Shown here: in pieces, positions 18,210 through 26,773 of the stretch | How positions within the stretch are numbered: position 1 is the first letter of the stretch | Layout: each line of letters begins with the position of its first letter | From: Kibdelosporangium aridum | Lineage (GTDB): Bacteria > Actinomycetota > Actinomycetes > Mycobacteriales > Pseudonocardiaceae | Length of the DNA stretch: 64,000 nucleotides | Direction of reading: 5' to 3' | NCBI RefSeq assembly: GCF_900176515.1 | Contig: NZ_FWXV01000001.1 | Span: 1,438,564 to 1,502,563 of the forward strand | The notes under the pieces: model-generated | The model's input: the letters and a program-made list of their open reading frames with translations, nothing else | The model's database searches: none | What the model was told of the DNA's origin: nothing | Program-made: the position numbers and the translations under genes

Positions 18210-19734
18210 CCCGGCCGCCGAGCCGGAGTACGGTCCAGGACAGCGGTGGAAGGATCGCGGTGATGGTGGTTCCTCCGTGGTGTGAGGCCGCCGTGACCCC
18301 TGCCAGCCTCGTGGGCTGGACAGGTTGCGACTCGGCTGTATTGGTGGCGTGGCGGGTGAGCCCGTCGGGTGTGGCGATGGTCCAGGCGTCCGCAAGGCTC
18401 ATGTCTGCTCCGCGAACGCAGAAGCGGACCTCGGTGGCCGACGCCGTCGCACGGTTGGTGAGGAAAACCGCGCAGTGTCCGGAGTCCACGGTCGCCGCGG
18501 CGTCAACGATGTCCACTTCACCGTGCTGAGTGGTGTGGATCCGTGCCCCGTTGACGGTCAGCCGCAAGCTCGACCCGCGAGCGGAGGCGGCGGCGAGCCG
18601 GAACGGGTGGAAGATCGTCTGACGCCAGGACGGGCCGCCAGGTTCGGAGCGGATGGGCGCGATGACGTTCACCAGTTGCGCCTGGTTGGCCATGCTGACC
18701 CGGTCGACGTTGCGCAGCAGGCAGCTCAGCAACGAACCGACGACGACGGCATCGGTGACCGTGTAGGTGTCCTCGATGATCTTCGGCCGCTGCTGCCAGC
18801 CCTCGGCGGCCAGCCGGGCGGAGTCGACGTCGTTCCACCGGCGCAGGTCCCAGCTGTTCCACTCGTCGACACTGATCCCGATCTTCTTGTCCAGCCTGAG
18901 GTTCGCCAGCGTCTCGTCGATGATCCCGGCAGTGGCGCGGATGTAGCCGTCCAGTGCGGCCGCGCTGGCGAGGTAGCTGTCGGTGTCGCCGTCGATCTCC
19001 TGGTAGTAGGCGTGCAGCGAGATGTGGTCCACCAGCGCGGCGGTGTGGCGCAGCACCGTGCGTTCCCATGATCCGAACGTCGGCATCTGTGCGCTGGAGC
19101 TGCCGGCGACGACGAGTTCGAGACCGGGGTCGATCATGCGCATGGCGCGGGCGGTCTCCGCGGCGAGCCTGCCGTACTCGTCGGCGGTCTTGTGGCCGAT
19201 CTGCCAAGGGCCGTCCATCTCGTTGCCCAGACACCACAGCCGGATCTGGAAAGGACGGTCAGCTCCGTTCGCGCGGCGCTGTTCGCTCAGCGTGGTTCCA
19301 CCCGGGTGGTTGCAGTATTCGAGGACGTCCATGGCCTCCTGGATGCCGCGCGTGCCGAGGTTGAGCGCGTACATCGGTTCCACGTCCGCAGCTTGGGCCC
19401 ACTGCATGAACTCGTGCAGCCCGAACTGGTTGCTCTCCACGCTGTGCCAGGCGGGATCGAGCCGCACCGGGCGCCGATCCGCCGGGCCGACCCCGTCCTC
19501 CCACCGGTAGCCGGACACGAAGTTCCCGCCGGGATACCGGACCACGCTCGGGCCGAGCTCCCGGACCAGGTCCAGCACGTCACGGCGGAACCCGCGTTCG
19601 TCGGCGGCGGGGTGCCCAGGTTCGTAGATCCCGGTGTACACCCCGCGTCCCATGTGCTCGACGAACGAGCCGAACAACCGGCGCGGCACGTGACCGATCA
19701 CATCGGTCACGTCCGCGTCGATGTGGACAGTCAT
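18202..19734 (-). CDS. Intracellular GH51 alpha-L-arabinofuranosidase
   Basis: 510 residues; ATG at 19734 overlaps the TGA of the binding-protein gene (ATGA). No signal peptide, usual length for bacterial intracellular GH51. Motifs: GSFVEHMGRGVYTGIYEPGHP, PSVVRYPGGNFVSGYRWEDG, acid/base Glu in WCLGNEMDGPWQIGH (about 171) and nucleophile Glu in SVDEWNSWD (about 291). Removes alpha-L-arabinofuranosyl groups from oligosaccharides brought in by the ABC transporter of the same operon. Distinct in size and location from the secreted GH51 at 28935. Confidence 0.93.
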   Translation of the reverse strand: MTVHIDADVTDVIGHVPRRLFGSFVEHMGRGVYTGIYEPGHPAADERGFRRDVLDLVRELGPSVVRYPGGNFVSGYRWEDGVGPADRRPVRLDPAWHSVESNQFGLHEFMQWAQAADVEPMYALNLGTRGIQEAMDVLEYCNHPGGTTLSEQRRANGADRPFQIRLWCLGNEMDGPWQIGHKTADEYGRLAAETARAMRMIDPGLELVVAGSSSAQMPTFGSWERTVLRHTAALVDHISLHAYYQEIDGDTDSYLASAAALDGYIRATAGIIDETLANLRLDKKIGISVDEWNSWDLRRWNDVDSARLAAEGWQQRPKIIEDTYTVTDAVVVGSLLSCLLRNVDRVSMANQAQLVNVIAPIRSEPGGPSWRQTIFHPFRLAAASARGSSLRLTVNGARIHTTQHGEVDIVDAAATVDSGHCAVFLTNRATASATEVRFCVRGADMSLADAWTIATPDGLTRHATNTAESQPVQPTRLAGVTAASHHGGTTITAILPPLSWTVLRLGGRDA

Positions 19735-21062
19735 CCGGCGCTCACGGTGAAGCCCTGCTGGTTGCCGTAGTCGATCAGGGCTTTCTGCCAGTCGGCCAGC
19801 CCGGTGTCCAGCGGGGCGCTGTTGAGGTACGACTTGCCGACGGTGTCGTTGTAGATGCTGTTGGCGTACAGCTGGTACGGCAGATAGCTCCAGCCCTTGG
19901 CGACGTCGTTGGCGGCCTGGGTGAGCACCTGGTTGATCTTCTGCCCGCCGAAGTAGGGCACGGCTTCGTCGATGAACGCCGGCGAGGCCAGGTCGGCCTT
20001 GGTGGCCGGGAAGCCGTCGCTGTCGAGGAAGATCTTGACCCCGTTGCCGTTGTTGAGCCAACGCACGAAAGCCGCGGCCAGCGCCTGGTTGGTGCTCTGC
20101 TTGAGGACCGACTGCGTACTGCCGCCGTTCTCCGCGGTGACCGGCTTGCCGTCATAGGTCGGCATCGGTGCCACGGCCCACTTCCCGGCCCCACCGGGCA
20201 CGGATTCCTTGAGGATGCCCGGGAACCACGCCCCCGCCACCTGTGAGGCGATCGTGCCGTCGCCCATCGCCCGGTACCAGTCGTCGGACCAGTCCTTGAT
20301 GGTGGACAGCAGCTTGCCCTGGATCATCTGATCCCACATGGCCGTCCACTTCTTGGCGGCCGGGTCGGCCAGGTTGATCTTCACGTTCCGGCCGTCGGTG
20401 CTGAACGGCTTTCCACCCGCCTGCCAGATCATGCTGGTGGTGAACCCGGCGTTGCCGATGTCGGAAGTGATGTACTTGCCTGGGTCGGCCGCGTGCAGCT
20501 TCTTGGCCGCCGCGATGTACTCGTCCCAGGTCTTGGGCACCGCGATGGCGTACTTGTCGAAGACTTCCTTGTTGTAGAACAACGCCATCGGCCCGGAGTC
20601 CTGCGGCAGGCCGTAGAGGCCGTTGCCGACCTTGACGCTGGCCCACGTCGACGCGGTGTAGTCCTTCTCGAACGCGCCGAAGCCGTACTGGTCGAGGTTG
20701 ACCAGCGAGTCGGTCAGCGCGAACTGGGGAAGCGCCTGGTACTCGATCTGTGCCACGTCCGGTGCGCCGGAACCGGCCTTGATCGCGTTCTGCAGCTTGG
20801 TGTAGTGGTCGTTGCCGGTGCCCGCGTTGACCAGGTTCACCTTGACCTTCGGGAACTCCTTCTGGAACGCCTCGACCTGTTCCTTGGCCGACGGGGTCCA
20901 GCTCCAGTAGGTGATCGTCCCGCCTGCCTGCAGCGCGGCGTCGACAGCGTCCTGGTTGCCGGTGACGGCGGGCTGGTCGGTGCTCGTCCCGGACGAACAG
21001 CCGGCCACCATGGCGGTGACCAGTGCCGCTACCGCGGCGATCCTTCTGTGGCGGCGGATCAT
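19731..21062 (-). CDS. ABC sugar-binding lipoprotein (SBP family 1)
   Basis: 443 residues from the ATG at 21062 (GAAGGGACACCA upstream). Lipoprotein signal MIRRHRRIAAVAALVTAMVAGC with the lipobox Cys at about residue 22. The mature part is a family 1 oligosaccharide-binding protein (FQKEFPKVKVNLVNAGTGNDHYTKLQNAIKAGSGAPDVAQIEY; LYGLPQDSGPMALFYNKEVFDK). It follows its two permeases and precedes GH51, GH35 and GH30_5, so an arabinogalactan-derived galacto- or arabinogalacto-oligosaccharide is the likely ligand. No ATPase is encoded here; a shared MsiK-type ATPase is usual for such systems in actinomycetes. Confidence 0.9.
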   Translation of the reverse strand: MIRRHRRIAAVAALVTAMVAGCSSGTSTDQPAVTGNQDAVDAALQAGGTITYWSWTPSAKEQVEAFQKEFPKVKVNLVNAGTGNDHYTKLQNAIKAGSGAPDVAQIEYQALPQFALTDSLVNLDQYGFGAFEKDYTASTWASVKVGNGLYGLPQDSGPMALFYNKEVFDKYAIAVPKTWDEYIAAAKKLHAADPGKYITSDIGNAGFTTSMIWQAGGKPFSTDGRNVKINLADPAAKKWTAMWDQMIQGKLLSTIKDWSDDWYRAMGDGTIASQVAGAWFPGILKESVPGGAGKWAVAPMPTYDGKPVTAENGGSTQSVLKQSTNQALAAAFVRWLNNGNGVKIFLDSDGFPATKADLASPAFIDEAVPYFGGQKINQVLTQAANDVAKGWSYLPYQLYANSIYNDTVGKSYLNSAPLDTGLADWQKALIDYGNQQGFTVSAG

Positions 21063-21092
21063 TGGTGTCCCTTCACGACAGTGTGCGGGCGG

Positions 21093-21956
21093 TTACTGCT
21101 TGACGCTTCCCGCGCTCAGTCCCGACTGCCAGAACCGTTGCAGGAGAAGAAAAGCGATGACGAGTGGAACGATCGTCAGCAGCGAGCCGGTGACGACGAG
21201 GTGGTAGACGGGACGGGCCGCGGCGCCGGTGGCCTGCGCGTTCCACTGGGACAGCCCGACGGTCAGCGGATACCACTTCGGCTGGCTGAGCATGATCAGC
21301 GGCAGGAAGTAGTTGTTCCATGTGGACACGACCGCGAACAACGCGACCGTGACGATGCCGGGAACAAGCTGGCGCAACGCCACGGTGAAGAAGATGCGGA
21401 TCTCCCCGGCGCCGTCGATGCGCGCGGCCTCCAGCATCTCGTCGGGGATCGCGTCGCGGGCGTAGATCCAGATCAGGTACAGGCCGAACGGGCTGATCAG
21501 CGACGGGATGATGATCGCGAGCGGCGTGTTGGTCAGCCCGAGTTCGCTGAACAGCAGGAAGGTCGGGACGGCCAACGCCGTGCCGGGGATCGCGATGGCG
21601 CCGAGGATGACGGCGAAAACCGCCTTGCGGCCCGCGAAATCGTACTTCGCCAGGCCGTAACCCGCCGCGGTCGCCAGTAACGTGGCACCACCTGCGCCCG
21701 CCACCACGTACAGGAGTGTGTTGCCCAGCCAACGGAAGTAGATCCCGTTGTCGTAGGTGAACGTCTCGACGATGTTGTCGAACAGGGCGAACGGACCGCC
21801 GAACGACAGCCCCGGCGTGGACAGCAGCGCGGACTGGGTCTTGGTCGCGCTGATCACCAGCCACACCAACGGCAACAGCGTGTAGATCAGGTACAGCGAC
21901 ATGACCGCTGTGAGTACCCGGGATTTGCGGGGCCGTAGTACGGAGATCGAGCTCAT
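21093..21956 (-). CDS. ABC sugar transporter permease (MalG-like, CUT1)
   Basis: 287 residues; ATG at 21956 overlaps the TGA of the upstream permease gene. Six predicted membrane segments, the first at YLIYTLLPLVWLVISATK. The ATPase-contact EAA loop reads LEAARIDGAGEIRIFFTVALRQLVPGI. Partner of the permease at 21953-22837 and the lipoprotein at 19731-21062. Confidence 0.92.
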   Translation of the reverse strand: MSSISVLRPRKSRVLTAVMSLYLIYTLLPLVWLVISATKTQSALLSTPGLSFGGPFALFDNIVETFTYDNGIYFRWLGNTLLYVVAGAGGATLLATAAGYGLAKYDFAGRKAVFAVILGAIAIPGTALAVPTFLLFSELGLTNTPLAIIIPSLISPFGLYLIWIYARDAIPDEMLEAARIDGAGEIRIFFTVALRQLVPGIVTVALFAVVSTWNNYFLPLIMLSQPKWYPLTVGLSQWNAQATGAAARPVYHLVVTGSLLTIVPLVIAFLLLQRFWQSGLSAGSVKQ

Positions 21957-22837
21957 CGCAGGCCTTTCCGCGCACCGCGCAGTTGCACGACGTAGGCGAT
22001 GATCGCGGTGAGCACACCCATCACGATCGCGACCGTGGCGGAGTAGTTGTACTGCTGCCCCGCGAAGGAAAGGTTGTAGGCGTACATGTTCGGCGTGTAG
22101 AACGTGCTGATCACGTTGGGAATCAGCGTGCGCAGAATGTTCGGCTCGTTGAACAGCTGGAAACTGCCGATGATCGAGAAGATCGTGGCGATCATCAGCG
22201 CTCCGCGCAGCGCCGGGATCTTGATGCTCAGGATGGTGCGCATCGTTCCCGCGCCGTCGATGGCCGCTGCCTCGTACAGATCAGTGGGGACGACCTTCAG
22301 CGCCGAGTAGAAGATCAGCATGTTGTAGCCGACGAACTCCCACGTGACGATGTTGCCGATCGAGGCGAGCGTCCAGCCGCCCGACAACGGTTTGATGGCG
22401 TCCGTACCGAACAGGCGGTTCAGGTCGGCGGCGAGTCCGAAGTGGTCGCCGTACATGAAGCCCCACATGAGCGTGGCGACCACGGCGGGCACGGCGTACG
22501 GCAGGAAGATCACGATCCGGAAGAACCCGGCCGCGTGCAGCCGCGCGCTGTCGATCGCCAGCGCGGCGACCAGCGCCAGCAGCAGCATGACCGGCACCTG
22601 GATCGCGAGGAACACCAGCACCCGAAGGAACGACTCCCAGAACTTCGCGTCGGCGAGGACCAGCGCGTAGTTGTCGGCTCCGACGAACGTCGTGCCGCCG
22701 AAGAACGCCTGGTCGCGGAACAGGCTGAGGCCGAACGCGTAGCCGATGGGCGCGAGGAAGACCAGCGCGAACACCAGCAGGAACGGCGCGACGAACAGCC
22801 AACCTCGCCAGTGGCGGAGCCTGCGCGTGGACGTCAT
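21953..22837 (-). CDS. ABC sugar transporter permease (MalF-like, CUT1)
   Basis: 294 residues from the ATG at 22837, chosen because GGAGCGACG precedes it directly; a GTG at 22858 is possible but has no ribosome site. Six membrane segments beginning WLFVAPFLLVFALVFLAPIGYAF. EAA loop: YEAAAIDGAGTMRTILSIKIPALRGAL. First gene of the galactan operon; the two TGTTKACGTMAACA operators lie 41-89 bases upstream. Confidence 0.92.
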   Translation of the reverse strand: MTSTRRLRHWRGWLFVAPFLLVFALVFLAPIGYAFGLSLFRDQAFFGGTTFVGADNYALVLADAKFWESFLRVLVFLAIQVPVMLLLALVAALAIDSARLHAAGFFRIVIFLPYAVPAVVATLMWGFMYGDHFGLAADLNRLFGTDAIKPLSGGWTLASIGNIVTWEFVGYNMLIFYSALKVVPTDLYEAAAIDGAGTMRTILSIKIPALRGALMIATIFSIIGSFQLFNEPNILRTLIPNVISTFYTPNMYAYNLSFAGQQYNYSATVAIVMGVLTAIIAYVVQLRGARKGLR

Positions 22838-22877
22838 CGTCGCTCCGGGGGCCGACACCGGATCGACGACCCGGTGA

Positions 22878-22891
22878 TGTTTACGTCAACA
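22878..22891. promoter_or_regulatory. LacI-type operator O1 (TGTTTACGTCAACA)
   Basis: 14-base near-palindrome with a central CG, 41 bases upstream of the permease start. It is the exact reverse complement of the second site at 22913-22926; centres are 35 bases apart. Presumed target of the LacI protein encoded at 22952. Confidence 0.8.
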
Positions 22892-22912
22892 TGAACGCGG
22901 CGGAGGCTATCT

Positions 22913-22926
22913 TGTTGACGTAAACA
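22913..22926. promoter_or_regulatory. LacI-type operator O2 (TGTTGACGTAAACA)
   Basis: Inverted copy of O1, ending 25 bases before the GTG of the LacI gene, so it should also give autoregulation. Confidence 0.8.
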
Positions 22927-22951
22927 TGTCCAGAACACCGAGGAGTCACCC

Positions 22952-23968
22952 GTGGTTCGGCAGACAAGCGGCAGGGGACCGTCGATGGCGGACGTCGCGC
23001 GCGAGGCGGGGGTGTCAGGCCAGACGGTGTCGCGGGTCGCCAACGGCAAGTCCAATGTCGACCATGCCACCCGTGAACGGGTGCTCGCCGCGATGCGCCG
23101 GGTCGGCTACCGGCCGAACAGCGCGGCCCGCGCCCTGCGCAACGGCCATTTCCGCAACATCGGCGTGATCATGTCGACGGCGCCGGCCTTCGGCAACAGC
23201 CGCACCCTCAACGCCATCGCCGCCGCTGTGGTGGCCAAGGGCTTCTCGATCGTCCTGATGCCGGTCAGCCAGCCGTCCCAAGGGGAGGTCACCGGCGCCT
23301 TCAACCGGCTCAACGAAGAAGCGGTCGACGGCGTGATCATTCTCATCGAGCAGCACCAATTGGACGAAAGCGACATCGAACTGCCGAACGGGCTTCCTGT
23401 CGTCGTCATCGATTCCAGCGCTCGCTACGACTATCCCGTGGTCGACACCGACCAGGCCGAGGGCGCTGCTTCGGCGACCCAGCACCTGCTCGACCTCGGC
23501 CACCAGACCGTCTGGCACATCGCAGGCCCACCCGAGTCCTACTCCGCCGAACGACGCCTGAAGTCGTGGCGCGCGACGCTGGAACGCGCCGGGCGGGTGG
23601 TACCTCCGGTCATGACCGGCGATTGGTCGGCGCAGTCCGGCTATGACCACGGCCTGCGGTTGCCGGACGAGGTCACGGCCGTTTTCGCCGCCAATGATCA
23701 AATGGCACTCGGCCTGCTGCGAGCCCTGCACGAGAAAGGCCGGGCGGTGCCCGGCGACGTGAGTGTCGTCGGGTTCGATGACATGGAGGAAGCAGCGTAC
23801 TTCTGGCCGCCGCTGACGACGGTCCGCCAGTCCTTTGAGACAGTCGGCCATGACGCTGTCGCCGCTCTGCTCGCCGAAATCGCCGACGAGCGCAAGGGCG
23901 CGTCGGCCGTCACTGTGCCCACCTCGCTGATCATCCGGTCGAGCACCGCACCACCACAAAATCCATAA
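22952..23968 (+). CDS. LacI-family repressor of the arabinogalactan operon
   Basis: 338 residues from the GTG at 22952 (GAGGAGTCACCC upstream). N-terminal helix-turn-helix MADVAREAGVSGQTVSRVANGKSNV and hinge YRPNSAARALRNG, then a periplasmic-binding-protein-like effector domain ending with TSLIIRSST. Divergent from the transporter/hydrolase operon with two inverted operators in the shared 114-base gap. The inducer is probably a galacto- or arabino-oligosaccharide imported by that operon; this is inferred from position. Confidence 0.93.
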   Translation: MVRQTSGRGPSMADVAREAGVSGQTVSRVANGKSNVDHATRERVLAAMRRVGYRPNSAARALRNGHFRNIGVIMSTAPAFGNSRTLNAIAAAVVAKGFSIVLMPVSQPSQGEVTGAFNRLNEEAVDGVIILIEQHQLDESDIELPNGLPVVVIDSSARYDYPVVDTDQAEGAASATQHLLDLGHQTVWHIAGPPESYSAERRLKSWRATLERAGRVVPPVMTGDWSAQSGYDHGLRLPDEVTAVFAANDQMALGLLRALHEKGRAVPGDVSVVGFDDMEEAAYFWPPLTTVRQSFETVGHDAVAALLAEIADERKGASAVTVPTSLIIRSSTAPPQNP

Positions 23969-24008
23969 TGGACAGCGAATGTGTCGCCGTGCGCTGTGGA
24001 CTGATGGC

Positions 24009-24683
24009 ATGATCGGCCGCGTGCGGGTGTTGCTGGTGGAGGATGACGAGCCGATCGCCGAGTCCCTGCGGCGCGGCCTTGGGCGCTACGGGTTCGAAGT
24101 GGACTGGGTCCGTACCGGTGCCGAGGCGCTCGCGGCCGACCCGGGCGGGCTGGTGCTGCTGGATCTCGGCCTGCCGGACACGGATGGCCTGGACGTGTGC
24201 CGGGAGCTTCGGGCTCGCGGCGAAGTTCCGATCATCGTCATCAGTGCGCGCGCCGACGAGACGGATCGAGTGGTCGGCCTGGAACTCGGCGCGGACGACT
24301 ACGTCTCCAAGCCGTTCGGGGTCAGGGAGGTCGTCGCCAGGATCAGGGCGGTGCTGCGGCGGGTCAAGGCTGCGCCGGCCCAGTCGTCAATCTCCGAGTA
24401 CGCGGGCGGGCGGCTGGTGATCGATCGGCGGTCAAGGCGGGTCCGGCTGGACGGCGCTGAGATCTCGTTGTCGCCCAAGGAATACGACCTCCTGGTGTTC
24501 CTCGCCGAGGAACCCGGTGCCGCGCTGACCCGTGAACAGATCATGGAAGCGGTCTGGGACACCAACTGGTTCGGCCCGACCAAGACACTCGACGTCCACA
24601 TTGGAGCGCTGCGGCGCAAGCTCGGCGACGCGGTGACTGTGGAGACTGTCCGGGGAGTGGGCTTCCGGATGGTCATCTCCTGA
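24009..24683 (+). CDS. OmpR-family response regulator
   Basis: 224 residues from the ATG at 24009; a GTG at 24021 is an alternative and neither has a strong ribosome site. Receiver domain has the acidic pair in VEDDEP, phospho-acceptor Asp in LLDLGLPDTDG and the conserved Lys in VSKPFG. The C-terminus is a winged-helix OmpR domain (ISLSPKEYDLLVFLAEEPG; TLDVHIGALRRKLGD). One-base overlap (TGATG) with the kinase gene. Confidence 0.92.
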   Translation: MIGRVRVLLVEDDEPIAESLRRGLGRYGFEVDWVRTGAEALAADPGGLVLLDLGLPDTDGLDVCRELRARGEVPIIVISARADETDRVVGLELGADDYVSKPFGVREVVARIRAVLRRVKAAPAQSSISEYAGGRLVIDRRSRRVRLDGAEISLSPKEYDLLVFLAEEPGAALTREQIMEAVWDTNWFGPTKTLDVHIGALRRKLGDAVTVETVRGVGFRMVIS

Positions 24684-26041
24684 TGAACCGCAGACTGGTC
24701 GTCAGCTATGTGGTGCTGGTCGCGGTGGCCATCGCGGCGTTCACGGTTCCGGTGGCGTTCGTGCTCACCGGGCAGTTGCGTGATGACGTGGAGACGTCGG
24801 TCCACAGGGAAGCATCCGCCGCGGCGTTGCTGGTCGCCGCGCCATCGCGGCAGGCATTGGTCCAACTGGTGGCCGCCTACCAGCAGGAGTCACCGGGTCG
24901 GCTGGACGTGTTGCTCGCCAATGGAACGGCGGCCACCCCGCTGCCGTTGCCCGTCGCACCGGACGACGCCGCGTTCAGGGCCGCGCTGAACGGACGAGAG
25001 CACGTCGAATGGGGCGCCGCGCCAGCGTTGGGCGCCGAAGGCTTGGTGCTGGCTGTGCCTGCACGGGACTCGACTGGCACGGTCGTGGGAGCGGTTCGCG
25101 TCAGCTATCCGTCCGGTCCGTTGGACGAACGGCAAGTGCAGATCTGGGGATTCCGTGCCGCGCTCGCTGTTGCCGTGTTGATCGTGGCCGCGATGCTGGG
25201 TGCACTGCTGGCGCGGCGGCTGACCCGCCCGTTCCGTGAACTCAACCGGATGGCCCGCCGCCTGCGAGACGGTGATCTCGGCGCCCGTGCTGAGGAGACC
25301 GGGCCGACTGAGACCCGCACTTTGGCTCGGACGCTCAACAACGCGGCGGAGACCATCGACACGCTCGTCCGTTCACAGCGTTCGTTCATCGCCGACGCCT
25401 CTCACCAGTTGCGCACGCCGCTCACCGCTTTGCGGCTGTCGCTGGACAACATCGCCGACGGCGCGTCGGATCCACTGGTACGGGAGGATGTCGATCTGGC
25501 CACCGCGGAAGTCGTGCGGATGAGCCGTCTGGTCAACGGTCTGCTGACCTTGGCACGGGCGGAGGCCGCGGTGGGTACGCCAGAACGGATGCGGGTCAGC
25601 GACATCGTCTCCGATCGGTTCGAGGTGTGGCGAGCCGCCGCGGCGGAACGTGGCGTCGAGTTGCGCGCCGAACCCACTGACGACGAAGTGCTTGTCAGTC
25701 CTGGCAATCTGGAGCAGGTGCTGGACAACGTGCTGTCCAATGCCCTTGAGGTGTCGCCGGATGGCGGCACCATCGGCGTCCGGAGCAGTCACGAGGGCGA
25801 TCAGGTCGTGCTGGAGATCTCCGATCAGGGACCGGGACTGCCGCAAGCCGACCGGCAGCGCGCGTTCGACCGGTTCTGGCGTGGACCAGGCACGACCGGA
25901 CCGTCCGGGTCCGGCCTGGGACTGGCGATTGTGAAGCAGCTGGTGACCGACGACGGCGGCACGGTCAGCCTGACCGATGCCGCCGGCGGCGGTCTGTGTG
26001 TCCGGATCAGCCTTCGGGCATGGCGGACGAGTGGTGGTTGA
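24683..26041 (+). CDS. Sensor histidine kinase
   Basis: 452 residues. Two membrane segments (about 9-31 and about 160-180) flank an extracellular sensor region; then a HAMP linker (RRLTRPFRELNRMARRLRDG), the dimerisation/phospho-acceptor helix IADASHQLRTPLTALRLSL, and an ATPase domain with N-box LSNALEVSPDG, G1 DQGPGLP and G2 GSGLGLAIVKQL. Pairs with the response regulator just upstream. Its 3' end overlaps the convergent lipoprotein gene by 35 bases. No signal or target can be read from the sequence. Confidence 0.93.
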   Translation: MNRRLVVSYVVLVAVAIAAFTVPVAFVLTGQLRDDVETSVHREASAAALLVAAPSRQALVQLVAAYQQESPGRLDVLLANGTAATPLPLPVAPDDAAFRAALNGREHVEWGAAPALGAEGLVLAVPARDSTGTVVGAVRVSYPSGPLDERQVQIWGFRAALAVAVLIVAAMLGALLARRLTRPFRELNRMARRLRDGDLGARAEETGPTETRTLARTLNNAAETIDTLVRSQRSFIADASHQLRTPLTALRLSLDNIADGASDPLVREDVDLATAEVVRMSRLVNGLLTLARAEAAVGTPERMRVSDIVSDRFEVWRAAAAERGVELRAEPTDDEVLVSPGNLEQVLDNVLSNALEVSPDGGTIGVRSSHEGDQVVLEISDQGPGLPQADRQRAFDRFWRGPGTTGPSGSGLGLAIVKQLVTDDGGTVSLTDAAGGGLCVRISLRAWRTSGG

Positions 26042-26516
26042 GGATCAGCCACTTGCCGTTGACCAGCTCGTAGACGTAGGTGTACCGGGCGTCCACCCGC
26101 TGTTGTTTGCCGTCCTTGGTCAGGTTGAAGTGGTAGACGCCGGTGTTGACCGCGGTGTCCGGGTCGATCACCTTGATGACCTGCTCGTCGATGGTGCCGA
26201 CCGGCTTGCTCTGCAGGAAGGTCTGGAAGTAGTCGACGATTTCCGCGCGGCTGGTCCGGACGTTGTTCGACACCGTCGGCAGAAGTACCGCGTCGGGCGC
26301 GTAGAGGTCCGCGACCTTGTTGGGGTCACCGGTGGCCAATGCCGCGTTCCAGGTGTCGAACTGCTTCGCGATGTCCTGCGGCGACGGGGCCTGCGGCGAC
26401 GGGGCCTGCGGCGCAGCCTGGTTCTCTGCGTTTCCAGTCGAGCATCCAACGAGGACCACCGTCGCAGCCAACCCTCCGGCCACGACACCGACGCGACTAC
26501 GAACCTTGTTGCGCAT
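26007..26516 (-). CDS. SnoaL/DUF4440-like (SgcJ/EcaC family) lipoprotein
   Basis: 169 residues from the ATG at 26516 (AAGGGA upstream). Lipoprotein signal MRNKVRSRVGVVAGGLAATVVLVGC, then a QAPSPQAPSPQ tandem repeat linker (two near-identical 15-base units around 26386-26412). The domain that follows (FDTWNAALATGDPNKVADLYAPDAVLLPT... KWLILNHHSSAMPEG) is an NTF2-fold SnoaL/CaMKII-association type. Function in secreted form unknown. Convergent with, and possibly functionally related to, the histidine kinase. Confidence 0.82.
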   Translation of the reverse strand: MRNKVRSRVGVVAGGLAATVVLVGCSTGNAENQAAPQAPSPQAPSPQDIAKQFDTWNAALATGDPNKVADLYAPDAVLLPTVSNNVRTSRAEIVDYFQTFLQSKPVGTIDEQVIKVIDPDTAVNTGVYHFNLTKDGKQQRVDARYTYVYELVNGKWLILNHHSSAMPEG

Positions 26517-26628
26517 TGTTGCTGTTTCCCTTGTCTGATCGGATGATCTGATACCTCCACTGTGGATGCGGCATGGGAAACGCCCGGACAGCGGAATTCC
26601 AGGAAAGCGCCAAGATTCAGCCAATAAA

Positions 26629-26642
26629 TGAAAGGCCTTTCA
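26629..26642. promoter_or_regulatory. Palindrome TGAAAGGCCTTTCA upstream of PL3
   Basis: Perfect 14-base palindrome 132 bases before the PL3 start and exactly 40 bases (centre to centre) from the GGAAAGCGCTTTCC operator. Likely a second regulator site or a variant of the same class. Confidence 0.55.
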
Positions 26643-26668
26643 CGGCGGGGCGCACTTCGAAACCTTGC

Positions 26669-26682
26669 GGAAAGCGCTTTCC
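26669..26682. promoter_or_regulatory. LacI/CcpA-type operator GGAAAGCGCTTTCC (PL3)
   Basis: Perfect palindrome 92 bases upstream of the PL3 start. Same sequence at 41685-41698 before the PL1 operon, and a variant in the promoter of the LacI gene at 27674, its presumed regulator. Confidence 0.8.
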
Positions 26683-26773
26683 TGTCGTACTGTCCGTCGA
26701 AGGAACCGGTTCGCACATTTGCAGCGCTTCCCTTTCGGGACAGCGAAAACCACGAGGTGCTATCGGAGGTTCT

